NCBI GenBank assembly: GCA_036259875.1
Contig: DATAAZ010000039.1
Location: forward strand, 1-64,000
From: DATAAZ01 sp036259875
Lineage (GTDB): Bacteria > Actinomycetota > Thermoleophilia > Gaiellales > Gaiellaceae
Direction of reading: 5' to 3'
DNA: 64,000 bases
A model generated the notes under the pieces. The model did not search any database and was not told the DNA's origin. It saw only the letters and a program-made list of their open reading frames with translations. Both the position numbers and the translations under genes were made by a program. Shown in pieces: positions 51,065-58,826 of this stretch (positions are counted from its first letter, which is position 1; each line of letters starts with the position of its first letter).

Positions 51065-52237
51065 ATGGCAGAAGAAACGAAGGTCGGCTTCGTCACGATG
51101 GGCCGGGCAACCGAGGCCTCCGACGTCCGGACGATCGGGATCGGGATGCTCGGGTACGCCTTCATGGGCAAGGCGCACTCGAACGCCTACCGCAAGATCG
51201 CCTACATGACCTGGCCGCCCCCGCTCGTGCCCCGGCTGGTCGCCATGGCCGGGCGGACGGAGGAGGCTGTCGCGGAGGCCTCCCGCCGCTACGGCTACGA
51301 GGGGTACGTGACCGACTGGCGCGAGCTCGTCGCGAGCGACGAGATCGAGCTCTTCGACAACTCGGGGCCGAACAACCTCCACGCGGAGCCGTCGATCGCC
51401 GCGGCGGAGGCGGGGAAGCACGTCGTCTGCGAGAAGCCGCTCGCCCGCACGGCCGAGGAGAGCTACGACGTGTGGCAGCGCGTCGCGGCCGCCGGCGTGA
51501 AGCACATGTGCGCCTTCAACTACCGCTTCGTCCCGGCCGTCCGCCTCGCGCGCCAGATGCTCGAGGCGGGCGAGCTCGGAGAGATCTACCACTTCCGCGG
51601 CGCCTACCTGCAGGAATGGGGGGACACGGAGGGCGACATCTGGCGGTTCCAGCGCGAGGCGGCAGGGTCGGGCGCGCTCGGCGACCTGGGCGCGCACGTG
51701 ATCGACCTCGCGCGCTACCTCGTGGGCGAGATCGAGTCGGTGAGCGCGACGACGCAGACGTTCGTCGAAGGACGAGACGTCGACGACGCATTCGAGGCCG
51801 CGGTCACGTTCGAGGGCGGCGCGGTCGGGACGCTCGAGGCCTCACGGTTCTGCCCGGGCCGGAAGAACGCGTTCACCTGGGAGGTCAACGGCTCCAAGGG
51901 CTCGATCGCCTTCGACCTGGAACGGCTGAACGAGCTGCAGGTCTACTTCCGCGACTCGTCGCCGGGCGACCACGCGCAGGGCTTCCGGAGCGTGCTCGTA
52001 TCAGAGGCGGATCATCCGTTCTGGGAGCACTGGTGGCCCCACGGCCACATCATCGGGTGGGAGCACTCGTTCGTGCATGAGCTGCACCATTTCCTGACGG
52101 CGATCGCCGAGGACACGGACGTCGGGCCGCACGGTGCGACGTTCGAGGACGGCTACCGGGCGGCGGAGGTATGCGACGCCGTCGTCCGCTCGGCCGAGTC
52201 GGGCGGTCGAGAGGCGATCTCCTACCGCGCCGCGTGA
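51065..52237 (+). CDS. Gfo/Idh/MocA-family oxidoreductase
   Basis: A NAD(P)-dependent sugar or polyol dehydrogenase of 390 residues. The Rossmann motif is IGIGMLGYAFMGKAHSNAY, the Glu-Lys-Pro motif is CEKPLARTA, and the catalytic region is GDLGAHVIDLARYL. The N-terminus has a roughly 20-residue extension before the Rossmann strand. ATG at 51065 follows GGGAGG. It resembles inositol dehydrogenase-like or glucoside 3-dehydrogenase-like enzymes. It overlaps the aldolase by GTGA. Confidence 0.92.
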   Translation: MAEETKVGFVTMGRATEASDVRTIGIGMLGYAFMGKAHSNAYRKIAYMTWPPPLVPRLVAMAGRTEEAVAEASRRYGYEGYVTDWRELVASDEIELFDNSGPNNLHAEPSIAAAEAGKHVVCEKPLARTAEESYDVWQRVAAAGVKHMCAFNYRFVPAVRLARQMLEAGELGEIYHFRGAYLQEWGDTEGDIWRFQREAAGSGALGDLGAHVIDLARYLVGEIESVSATTQTFVEGRDVDDAFEAAVTFEGGAVGTLEASRFCPGRKNAFTWEVNGSKGSIAFDLERLNELQVYFRDSSPGDHAQGFRSVLVSEADHPFWEHWWPHGHIIGWEHSFVHELHHFLTAIAEDTDVGPHGATFEDGYRAAEVCDAVVRSAESGGREAISYRAA

Positions 52238-53067
52238 ACGCCCGCTTGAACCGGCTCTTCGCCGCGGACGGGCGCTGCTTCGACGTCGCCGTCGATCACG
52301 GGATGTTCGGCGAGGCGTCGTTTCTCGCCGGGATCGAGGACATGGCCCGGGTGATCGACGTCCTCGTCGACGCGGCTCCCGACGCGATCCAGCTCTCGCC
52401 GGGGCAGGCGTCGGTCCTCCAGCGGATCCCCGGACCGCGAAAGCCCGCGCTCGTGCTCCGGACCGACGTCGCGAACGTGTACGGGCGCGAGGGAACCGAG
52501 CGCGAGTACCTCTTCAGCCGCCTAGTCGACGACGCCGTCGAGCGAGCGGTCCGCCTCGACGCGGCCTGCGTGGTCGTGAACGTCCTCCTCGTCCCCGGGC
52601 AACCCGAGCTCCTCGAAGCCTGCATCGAGAACGTCTCGGAGCTCCGGTCGGCGTGCGACGAGGTCGAGATGCCGCTGATGGTCGAGCCGCTCGCCATGCG
52701 CCCGGGGGCGGGCGGCTACGAAGTGCACGGCGACGTCGACACGATCGTCGCGCTCGTGCGGCAGGCGGTCGAGCTCGGCGCCGACGTGATCAAAGCCGAC
52801 CCGACCGACGATCTCGCCGACTACGGACGCGTCGTCGAGACGGCGGGGCGCTGCCCCGTGCTCGTGCGAGGCGGCGGCCGCGTCTCCGACGAGGAGATCC
52901 TGCGCCGCACCGAGGCCGTGCTGGCGCAAGGCGCTGCGGGAATCGTCTACGGACGCAACGTCATCCAGCACGCCGATCCGGCCGGGATGACGCGCGCGCT
53001 GATGGCGGTGGTACACGAGGCAGCGAGCGCGGACGACGCCTTCGCGCTTCTGACGGCTCATGCCTAG
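52234..53067 (+). CDS. DhnA/FbaB-type class I aldolase
   Basis: A Schiff-base aldolase of 277 residues in the DeoC/FbaB/LsrF group. The barrel begins CFDVAVDHGMFG; the lysine of ADVIKADPTDD is the probable Schiff-base residue; the phosphate-binding end is RGGGRVSDEE with IVYGRNVIQH. The reaction would be retro-aldol cleavage of a phosphorylated ketose or keto acid, which fits the nearby kinase. The start is GTG at 52234. The stop codon borders the inverted copy of the intergenic repeat. Confidence 0.87.
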   Translation: MNARLNRLFAADGRCFDVAVDHGMFGEASFLAGIEDMARVIDVLVDAAPDAIQLSPGQASVLQRIPGPRKPALVLRTDVANVYGREGTEREYLFSRLVDDAVERAVRLDAACVVVNVLLVPGQPELLEACIENVSELRSACDEVEMPLMVEPLAMRPGAGGYEVHGDVDTIVALVRQAVELGADVIKADPTDDLADYGRVVETAGRCPVLVRGGGRVSDEEILRRTEAVLAQGAAGIVYGRNVIQHADPAGMTRALMAVVHEAASADDAFALLTAHA

Positions 53068-53146
53068 AGGCCCCGACTCGCCGGTGCCGACCGTCAGGAC
53101 GGCCGGACTTCGCCCGGACGTCCGCTGAAATGACCGGTCGGGCACG
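53063..53146 (-). repeat. Palindromic intergenic repeat, copy C (inverted)
   Basis: About 84 bp matching copies A and B on the opposite strand, with CCGACCGTCA...TGACCGGTCGG as an outer inverted repeat and a GGACG/CGTCC inner stem. It begins at the stop codon of the aldolase gene, as copy B begins at the stop of the isomerase gene. Confidence 0.75.
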
Positions 53147-53157
53147 GAGGAACCGAG

Positions 53158-54315
53158 ATCGGCGCGGCTTCTGATCGCACGATCCGGTTCGGGATCGTCG
53201 GCGGCGGACTCATGGGCCGCGAGTTCGCGAGCGCCGCCGCGCGGTGGGTCCACCTCGCCGACCTCGGCGTCCGGCCCGAGATCGCGGTCGTCTGCGACGT
53301 CAGTCCGGACGTACTCGGCTGGTACGAGCGGCTCAACGCGCGTCCCCGGCTCACGGACGACTGGCGCGACCTGCTCGCGGACGATGCGATCGAGGCCGTC
53401 TACTGCGCCGTCCCGCACCACCTCCACGAGGAGCTCTACGTCGAGGCGCTTCGCGCGGGCAAGCACCTGCTCGGCGAGAAGCCGTTCGGAATCGACCGGG
53501 CTGCGAACGACGCGATCGGCGCCGAGATAGCCGCGCACCCCGATCTGCTCGTTCGCTGCTCGTCCGAGATGCCGTTCTTCCCCGGCGGCCAGCGCGTCGC
53601 GCGCTGGGTCGCCGAGCGGCGTTTCGGCCGCGTCCTCGAGGTGCGCTCGCTCTTCCTCCACTCGAGCGACCTCGACCCCGGCAAACCGATCAACTGGAAG
53701 CGGCAGGCGCGCTTCAACGGCGAGTACGGGTGCATGGGCGATCTCGGGATGCACGCCCTGCACCTGCCCCTCCGGGCCGGCTGGATGCCGGCGAACGTTC
53801 GCGCCGTCCTTTCGGACGTGTTCCCCGAGCGGCCGGACGGCAAGGGCGGCGTCGCCGCGTGCGACACCTGGGACAACGCCGTCCTCCTCTGCGACGTCGA
53901 AGCCGACGGCTACGCCTTCCCCCTTCGCGTCGAGACGAAGCGGATCGCCCCCGGCGAGACGAACACGTGGACGATCGAGGTGGACGGGACGCACGGCTCG
54001 ATCGCCTACACGACGAAGCTCCCGAAGACGCTTCGCTGGATGGACTACGAGCCGGGGGCCGCGCAGGCGTGGCAAGTCCTCGATCTCGGCTCGGAGTCCG
54101 CGTACCCGACGATCACGGGCGCGATCTTCGAGTTCGGGTTCCCCGATGCGATCCTCCAGATGTGGGCCGCGTTCGTCGACGAGCTCGCGCACGGCCGCGA
54201 CGGGATGCGCCAGCCGTTCCACTGCGCGACGCCCGAGGAGGCGGCGGCGACACATCGCATCTTCACCGCCGCGCTGCGGTCGCAGGCCGAGCGCGCCGTC
54301 GTTCCCGTCGCGTGA
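53158..54315 (+). CDS. Gfo/Idh/MocA-family oxidoreductase with apparent ATC start
   Basis: A dehydrogenase of 385 residues, counted from ATC at 53158. The Rossmann motif FGIVGGGLMG lies upstream of the first ATG (53212), so that ATG cannot be the true start: it would delete the dinucleotide loop. No ATG, GTG, TTG or CTG precedes it in frame after the stop at 53031. A strong GGAGG lies 7 nt before ATC. Further motifs are GEKPFGIDRAA and GDLGMHALHL. The gene could use a rare ATC start or the sequence could contain an error. It overlaps the PfkB-like gene by GTGA. Confidence 0.75.
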   Translation: MGAASDRTIRFGIVGGGLMGREFASAAARWVHLADLGVRPEIAVVCDVSPDVLGWYERLNARPRLTDDWRDLLADDAIEAVYCAVPHHLHEELYVEALRAGKHLLGEKPFGIDRAANDAIGAEIAAHPDLLVRCSSEMPFFPGGQRVARWVAERRFGRVLEVRSLFLHSSDLDPGKPINWKRQARFNGEYGCMGDLGMHALHLPLRAGWMPANVRAVLSDVFPERPDGKGGVAACDTWDNAVLLCDVEADGYAFPLRVETKRIAPGETNTWTIEVDGTHGSIAYTTKLPKTLRWMDYEPGAAQAWQVLDLGSESAYPTITGAIFEFGFPDAILQMWAAFVDELAHGRDGMRQPFHCATPEEAAATHRIFTAALRSQAERAVVPVA

Positions 54316-55238
54316 GGCCCGACATCGTCTGCGTCGGGATCGTCGTCGCCGACGCGATCGCCCGCCCGGTGGACGAGCTGCCCGAGCGGGGTACGCTCGC
54401 GCTCGTCGAGGAGATCACCCTCCGCGGGGGTGGCTGCGCGCTCAACACGGCGACCGTCCTTCGGCGGCTGGGACTCGACGTCAGCCTCGTCGGAAAGGTC
54501 GGCGCGGACGCGTTCGGCGAGTTCCTCGCCGGGCTGGCTCACGAACGCGGGCTCGGCCCGGGCGGGCTGATCGTCGATCCGGAGGCGGCGACGTCCGCGA
54601 CGGTCGTCCTCGTCGACCGTACGGGTGAGCGCACGTTCCTCCACGTCCCGGGCGCGAACGGACGCCTGTCCTCTGCGGAGCTCGACCCCGCGCTCGTCCT
54701 GGCGGGACGGGCGCTCCACCTCGCGGGCGCGCTCGTCATGCCGGCTCTCGACGGAGAGCCGGCGGCCGCGCTTCTCGCCCAGGCGCGTGCGCGGGGGCTT
54801 TTCACCAGCATGGACACGGTGTGGGACGCGCGCGGCCGGTGGAAGCTCGTCGAGCCCGCGCTCCCCCACCTCGATCTGCTGACGCCGAGCCTGGGCGAGG
54901 GCCGCGCCATCACCGGCGAAGAAGCGCCCGAGTCGGTCGCCGCCTCGCTCCGCTAGCGCGGCGTCGGCACGGTCGCCCTCACGCTCGGCGAGCGCGGCGC
55001 GTACGTTGCGGGCGAGAGGTTCAGCGGCTTCGTCGACGCCTTCTCCGTCGAGACCGTCGACGGGACCGGCTCGGGCGACGCGTTCGCGGCGGGGCTTCTC
55101 TACGGGCTGCTGGCCGGGTGGCCGCTCGAACGAGCGGCGCGCTTCGCCAACGCGGTCGGGGCCCTCGCCGTCACCGCAGTCGGCGCGACCGAAGGCGTGC
55201 AGGGGCTCGACGACGCGCTCGCGCTCGCGCGCGACTAG
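54312..55238 (+). pseudogene. PfkB-family carbohydrate kinase interrupted by an in-frame TAG
   Basis: The frame encodes a ribokinase-like kinase. Residues 1-214 include the N-terminal CVGIVVADAIARPV and GGGCALNTATVLRRLG. TAG at 54954-54956 then stops it. The same frame continues without a further stop to 55238 and holds the essential C-terminal part: VALTLGERGAYVAGE and the catalytic DGTGSGDAFAAG, with the base Asp codon at 55077. Without read-through the enzyme lacks its active site. Because the rest is intact and in frame, either a recent nonsense mutation or a sequencing error is likely. It would phosphorylate the cluster's ketose. Confidence 0.8.
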
Positions 55239-56539
55239 CCCCGAACGGCCTCCCGCTCCTCCTTCTCCTCCTCCGAGAGGAACTCGACCTCGAGGCGGTC
55301 GATGCGCGGGCCGTCCGTCTCGACGACGTTGAAACGCATGCCGTCCCAGACGACCTCGTCGCCCTCCTCCGCCGCGCGACCGAGCTGGCCGAACACGAAG
55401 CCCGCGACGGTGTGGTAGTCCTCCACGGGGAGCTCCTGGGCGAACTGCTCGTTGAAGTCGTCGATCGGGAACGTCCCGTCGATCCGGACCCGCCGCTCGT
55501 CGATCTGCTGGACCGACTCGTCCGGGAGGTCGTACTCGTCCTCGATCTCGCCGACGATCTCCTCGAGGAGGTCCTCGAGCGTCACGATCCCGGCGACGGC
55601 GCCGTACTCGTCGACGACGATCGCCAGGTGCTGGTTCGTCTTGCGGAACTCGGCGAGGAGGGCGGCGAGGTCCTTGGTCTCCGGGACGACGTACGCGGGG
55701 CGGATGAGCTCCTCGAGGACGACGTTGTCGATCCCGCGGTCGTAGAGCGCCTTGAAGAGGTCGCGGACGTGGAGGACCCCGAGGACGTCGTCCATCGAGC
55801 CGCGGAACACCGGGTAGCGCGTGTAGGGCGAGTCGATAACGGCGGCGAGCGCCTCCTCGGTCGGAAGATCGACCGAGAGGGCTACGACCTCGGGCCGCGG
55901 GACCATGACCTCGTGCGCCTCCTTGTCCGCGAAGTCGAAGACCTTGTAGACCATCTCCTCCTCCGCCGTCTCGATCGCCCCGAAGTCCTCGGCCTCCGCG
56001 ACGATCGAGCGGATGTCCTCCTCGGTGTGAGCCGTGAGGCCGGCGCGCGCAGGCGGCACACGGAGGAGGCGCGCGATCCCGCGCGCCGACGCGTCGAGCA
56101 CCCAGACGACGGGGTGCAGGGTGCGCCCGAGCCAGTCGAGCGGCACCGCGAACGTCACGGCGAGGCGGCTCGCCGTCTCGAGCGCGACCGCCTTCGGGAC
56201 AAGCTCGCCTAGGACGACACTCAGGTACGTGAGCACGAGAAACGCGATCAAGAACGAGAGCCAGCGCGGAATCGCGTCCCCGAAGAACCCCGAGACGAGA
56301 GGTTCTCCGATCGCACCGAGGAGGATCCCGAAGACGGTGATCCCCACCTGCACGGTGCTGATGAAGCGGACGGGCTCGTCCATCAGGCGAAGCGCCACGG
56401 CCGCGCTGCGGCTCCCCGTCTTCGCCCGCTCCTCGAGGCGCGCACGGCGCGCCGTCACGAGCGCGTACTCGGCCGCGACGAACAGCGCGTTCCCCAACAC
56501 GAGGAGGAGAACAAGGAGGATGCGCAGAGACTCGCTCAC
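55235..56539 (-). CDS. CNNM/CorC-family membrane protein with CBS domains
   Basis: The 434-residue product has a CNNM domain with four transmembrane helices (about 5-25, 55-80, 88-112 and 125-150), the motif GELVPKAVALE, a CBS pair (about 215-335, with VMVPRPEVVALSV and HLAIVVDEYGAVAGIVTLEDLLEEIVGEI) and a C-terminal CorC_HlyC domain. Members are implicated in magnesium or cobalt efflux. The GTG start is at 56539. Its stop overlaps the stop of the PfkB gene in the palindrome CTAG. Confidence 0.92.
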   Translation of the reverse strand: MSESLRILLVLLLVLGNALFVAAEYALVTARRARLEERAKTGSRSAAVALRLMDEPVRFISTVQVGITVFGILLGAIGEPLVSGFFGDAIPRWLSFLIAFLVLTYLSVVLGELVPKAVALETASRLAVTFAVPLDWLGRTLHPVVWVLDASARGIARLLRVPPARAGLTAHTEEDIRSIVAEAEDFGAIETAEEEMVYKVFDFADKEAHEVMVPRPEVVALSVDLPTEEALAAVIDSPYTRYPVFRGSMDDVLGVLHVRDLFKALYDRGIDNVVLEELIRPAYVVPETKDLAALLAEFRKTNQHLAIVVDEYGAVAGIVTLEDLLEEIVGEIEDEYDLPDESVQQIDERRVRIDGTFPIDDFNEQFAQELPVEDYHTVAGFVFGQLGRAAEEGDEVVWDGMRFNVVETDGPRIDRLEVEFLSEEEKEEREAVRG

Positions 56540-56665
56540 GCCCCGCCTACCGGGGCGCGGGTACTAGGTGGTAGCTCGTCCAAGACCTTCCTCGTGAGGA
56601 TAGCGCAGTGCCGGCAGGATCCGGTTTCGGCAGGAGCGCTAAAGGTTCTCCCCGTTTTACCCGAC

Positions 56666-56671
56666 TATCAT
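56666..56671 (+). promoter_or_regulatory. Candidate leaderless -10 box TATCAT
   Basis: TATCAT lies 7 nt before CTG 56679, the position where a start codon of the response regulator is expected. Confidence 0.35.
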
Positions 56672-56678
56672 CCCCGAA

Positions 56679-57314
56679 CTGGGGGACTCGGAACTGCCGC
56701 AAGAGATCACCTGTCTGATTGCCGACGACCACGAGGTCGTCCGTGAGGGCCTGCGCCTCTCGCTGTCGCGCGCGCCGCACATTCGGGTCGTCGGCGAGGC
56801 CTCGGACGGGGCGGGCGCGGTCGCGCTCGCCGAACGGCGGCGCCCGCACGTCGTCATCATGGACGTCCGGATGCCCGGGATGGATGGGCTCGAGGCGACG
56901 AAGCTCCTGCTGGAGAAGGTTCCCTCGGCGTCCGTTCTCATCTTTACCGCGTACGGCGAGCGGAGCCTCCTCGGGCGCGGCCTCGAGTCGGGCGCCAAGG
57001 GGTACATCCTGAAGGAGGCCCCGCATGCGACGCTCCTTCGCGCGATCGAGAAGGTCGCGCACGGCGAGGGATACGTCGACCCGGCGCTCATGCCGGACTT
57101 CCTGACGCGCGACCGTGAGGAGATGCTGACTCAGCGCGAGCGCGAGATCCTCCAGCTCCTCGCCGACGGCATGTCGAACGCCGACGTCGCCTCCCGGCTC
57201 TTCATCAGCCAGGAGACCGTGAAGAGCCACGTCCGCCACATCCTCGCGAAGCTGGAAGCGGATACCCGGACGCATGCCGTCGCGATCGCTCTTCGCGAAG
57301 CGATCATCGACTAG
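56679..57314 (+). CDS. NarL/LuxR-family response regulator, non-canonical start
   Basis: The 211-residue product has a receiver domain (CLIADDHEVVREGL, phospho-acceptor Asp in VVIMDVRMPGMDG, Lys in GYILKEA) and a LuxR-type HTH (LTQREREILQLLADGMSNADVASRLFISQETVKSHV). No ATG, GTG or TTG lies in frame between the stop at 56640 and the receiver's first strand; the first ATG is inside the receiver at 56859. CTG at 56679 (after TATCAT) or CTG at 56694 (after GGGGGA) must be used, or the sequence is wrong. The histidine kinase gene overlaps its end. Confidence 0.82.
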   Translation: MGDSELPQEITCLIADDHEVVREGLRLSLSRAPHIRVVGEASDGAGAVALAERRRPHVVIMDVRMPGMDGLEATKLLLEKVPSASVLIFTAYGERSLLGRGLESGAKGYILKEAPHATLLRAIEKVAHGEGYVDPALMPDFLTRDREEMLTQREREILQLLADGMSNADVASRLFISQETVKSHVRHILAKLEADTRTHAVAIALREAIID

Positions 57315-58533
57315 CGCGCCCGCGCTTCTCGTCGCGGCGACCGTGGCCGCGGCAATCGTCGCGGGGATCGGCGTCGCGCTCGACGCAGCCTGGATGACCG
57401 CGGCGGGGCTGATCGCAGCGACCGCCTTCGCCGGGGGCTTCGCGGTCTACCTGATCGTCTCCGAGCGGCGGCGCCACGTCTCGGCCGAGGGACAGCTCGC
57501 GGGCGAGGCCCGGTTCCTCGAGTCGCTCGTCGAGTCGATCGGCGTCGTGTCGGATTGCCGGGAGCCGAGCGAGATCCTCGACCGAACGTGCGCGGAGGCG
57601 CGGCGGCTCTTCGGCGCCCGCGCGGCGCGGATCGTGCCGGCCGGTGGTTCCACGGGACTCGACGCGAACGCGCTCGAGGACGGGCTTCGCGTGCCGCTTG
57701 GGGCGGGCGACGGCGCGATCGGGATCCTCGAGCTCCGCCGCCCCGAGCCGTTCGACCGCGGCGACCTCATTCGAGCGAGGATGCTCGCCGACTTCGCGTC
57801 GCGAGCCGTCGAGAACGCGCGCCTCCTCGCCGAGGCCCGCGAGCGCGAGGACGAACGCGCCCGCCTGACCGAGCGCCTCATCACGGCCGAGCAGGACGAG
57901 CGACGGCGGCTGTCGATCTTTCTCCACGACGGCCCGCTGCAGGCGATGTCCGGGATCGCGCTCATGCACGACGCCGCACTCGCCGCGATCCGCGCGGGCC
58001 GGCACGAGGACGCGGAGAAGGTGATCGCGAGCTCGCTGGAGCGTGAGCGCGACACGATTCGGACGCTTCGCGACCTCTCGTTCGCGATCGAGCCACTCGT
58101 CCTTCGCGACCGCGGGTTCGCGGCGGCGGTGCAGGCGCTCGCCGAGCAGGTCGAGGCCTCGCACGCGATCACCGTCTCGGCGTCGGTCGAGAGGGGGGAA
58201 CGGCTCGCCGAGAAAGCGCAGGTCGCGCTCTACCAGCTGATCCGCGAAGCCGTGAACCAGGCCGTTCGGCGCCGACCGAACCGGATCTCGATCACCGTCA
58301 GCGAGGACGGCGCGCGCTTCACGACCGAGATCGAGGACGACGGGATGGGCGAGCGGCGCCGCGGCGGCATCGAGGACCTCGACGAGCGCGTCCGCGTCCT
58401 CAACGGCCACGTCGCCGTCGAGCCCCGTGCCGAAGGCGGGACGATCGTCCGCGTCGTCCTCCCGGCGTACGCAGGGCTCGCCGAGGCACCGGCTCCGGAG
58501 CGCGACCGGGCGGCCGAGCGGGACGCGGGATAG
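57274..58533 (+). CDS. NarL-type sensor histidine kinase
   Basis: The 419-residue partner kinase has two transmembrane helices near the N-terminus (about 16-36 and 40-62), a GAF-like region (about 75-190), then the HisKA_3 dimerisation helix with the phosphorylated His in LSIFLHDGPLQAMSG and an ATPase domain with EDDGMG. The N box (LIREAVNQAVRR) and the G2 segment (RRGGIEDLDERVRVL) deviate from the usual EALNNxxRHA and GLxGMRER, so ATP binding may be altered. ATG at 57274 overlaps the regulator gene by 41 nt. Confidence 0.85.
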   Translation: MPSRSLFAKRSSTSAPALLVAATVAAAIVAGIGVALDAAWMTAAGLIAATAFAGGFAVYLIVSERRRHVSAEGQLAGEARFLESLVESIGVVSDCREPSEILDRTCAEARRLFGARAARIVPAGGSTGLDANALEDGLRVPLGAGDGAIGILELRRPEPFDRGDLIRARMLADFASRAVENARLLAEAREREDERARLTERLITAEQDERRRLSIFLHDGPLQAMSGIALMHDAALAAIRAGRHEDAEKVIASSLERERDTIRTLRDLSFAIEPLVLRDRGFAAAVQALAEQVEASHAITVSASVERGERLAEKAQVALYQLIREAVNQAVRRRPNRISITVSEDGARFTTEIEDDGMGERRRGGIEDLDERVRVLNGHVAVEPRAEGGTIVRVVLPAYAGLAEAPAPERDRAAERDAG

Positions 58534-58545
58534 ACTCGCGGCGCG

Positions 58546-58737
58546 GTGGCGAAGGACGGCCGGTACCTGCTCTTCGTCTGGAAGCCGTCCGGCTACGAGC
58601 TCGCGGAGCGTGAAGGGGAGCCGCCTGCTCCCGGAACCGAAGTCGAGGACGGCGAGACGCGGTTCTTCGTCGCGAAGGTGGGAACTTCCCCGCTTCCCGG
58701 CGACGAGCGGCCCTGCGCGTACCTCCACGCGGTCTAG
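58546..58737 (+). CDS. Small hypothetical protein, beta-rich
   Basis: The 63-residue product (KDGRYLLFVWKPSGYEL..., FFVAKVGTSPLPGDERPC) looks like one small beta-domain with alternating hydrophobic strands. I do not recognise the family. Spacing to the kinase gene is 12 nt, so co-transcription is likely. The GTG start is at 58546. A longer frame in another register is a shadow. Confidence 0.55.
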   Translation: MAKDGRYLLFVWKPSGYELAEREGEPPAPGTEVEDGETRFFVAKVGTSPLPGDERPCAYLHAV

Positions 58738-58826
58738 AGAGCGCGTGCGCGCAGCTCGGCCGTAGCGTTCCCGACCAGCCCGGGGGACTGGGACGGCCCC
58801 CGGGCGGAGCGGGCGACGCGCGGCGG

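Noticed and set aside
35374..53146. The repeats as terminal inverted repeats of a mobile island
   Set aside because: No transposase, integrase or target duplication is visible, and all copies sit at stop codons, which fits a terminator-like or REP-like element better. Kept only as an open possibility.
53212..54315. ATG at 53212 as the start of the third dehydrogenase
   Set aside because: It would cut off the beta strand and most of the glycine loop of the Rossmann fold, which are encoded just upstream in the same frame.
54954..54956. TAG as a pyrrolysine or recoded codon in the PfkB gene
   Set aside because: Kinase relatives have an ordinary residue here, no pyl genes are seen, and nearby genes use TAG as a normal stop.
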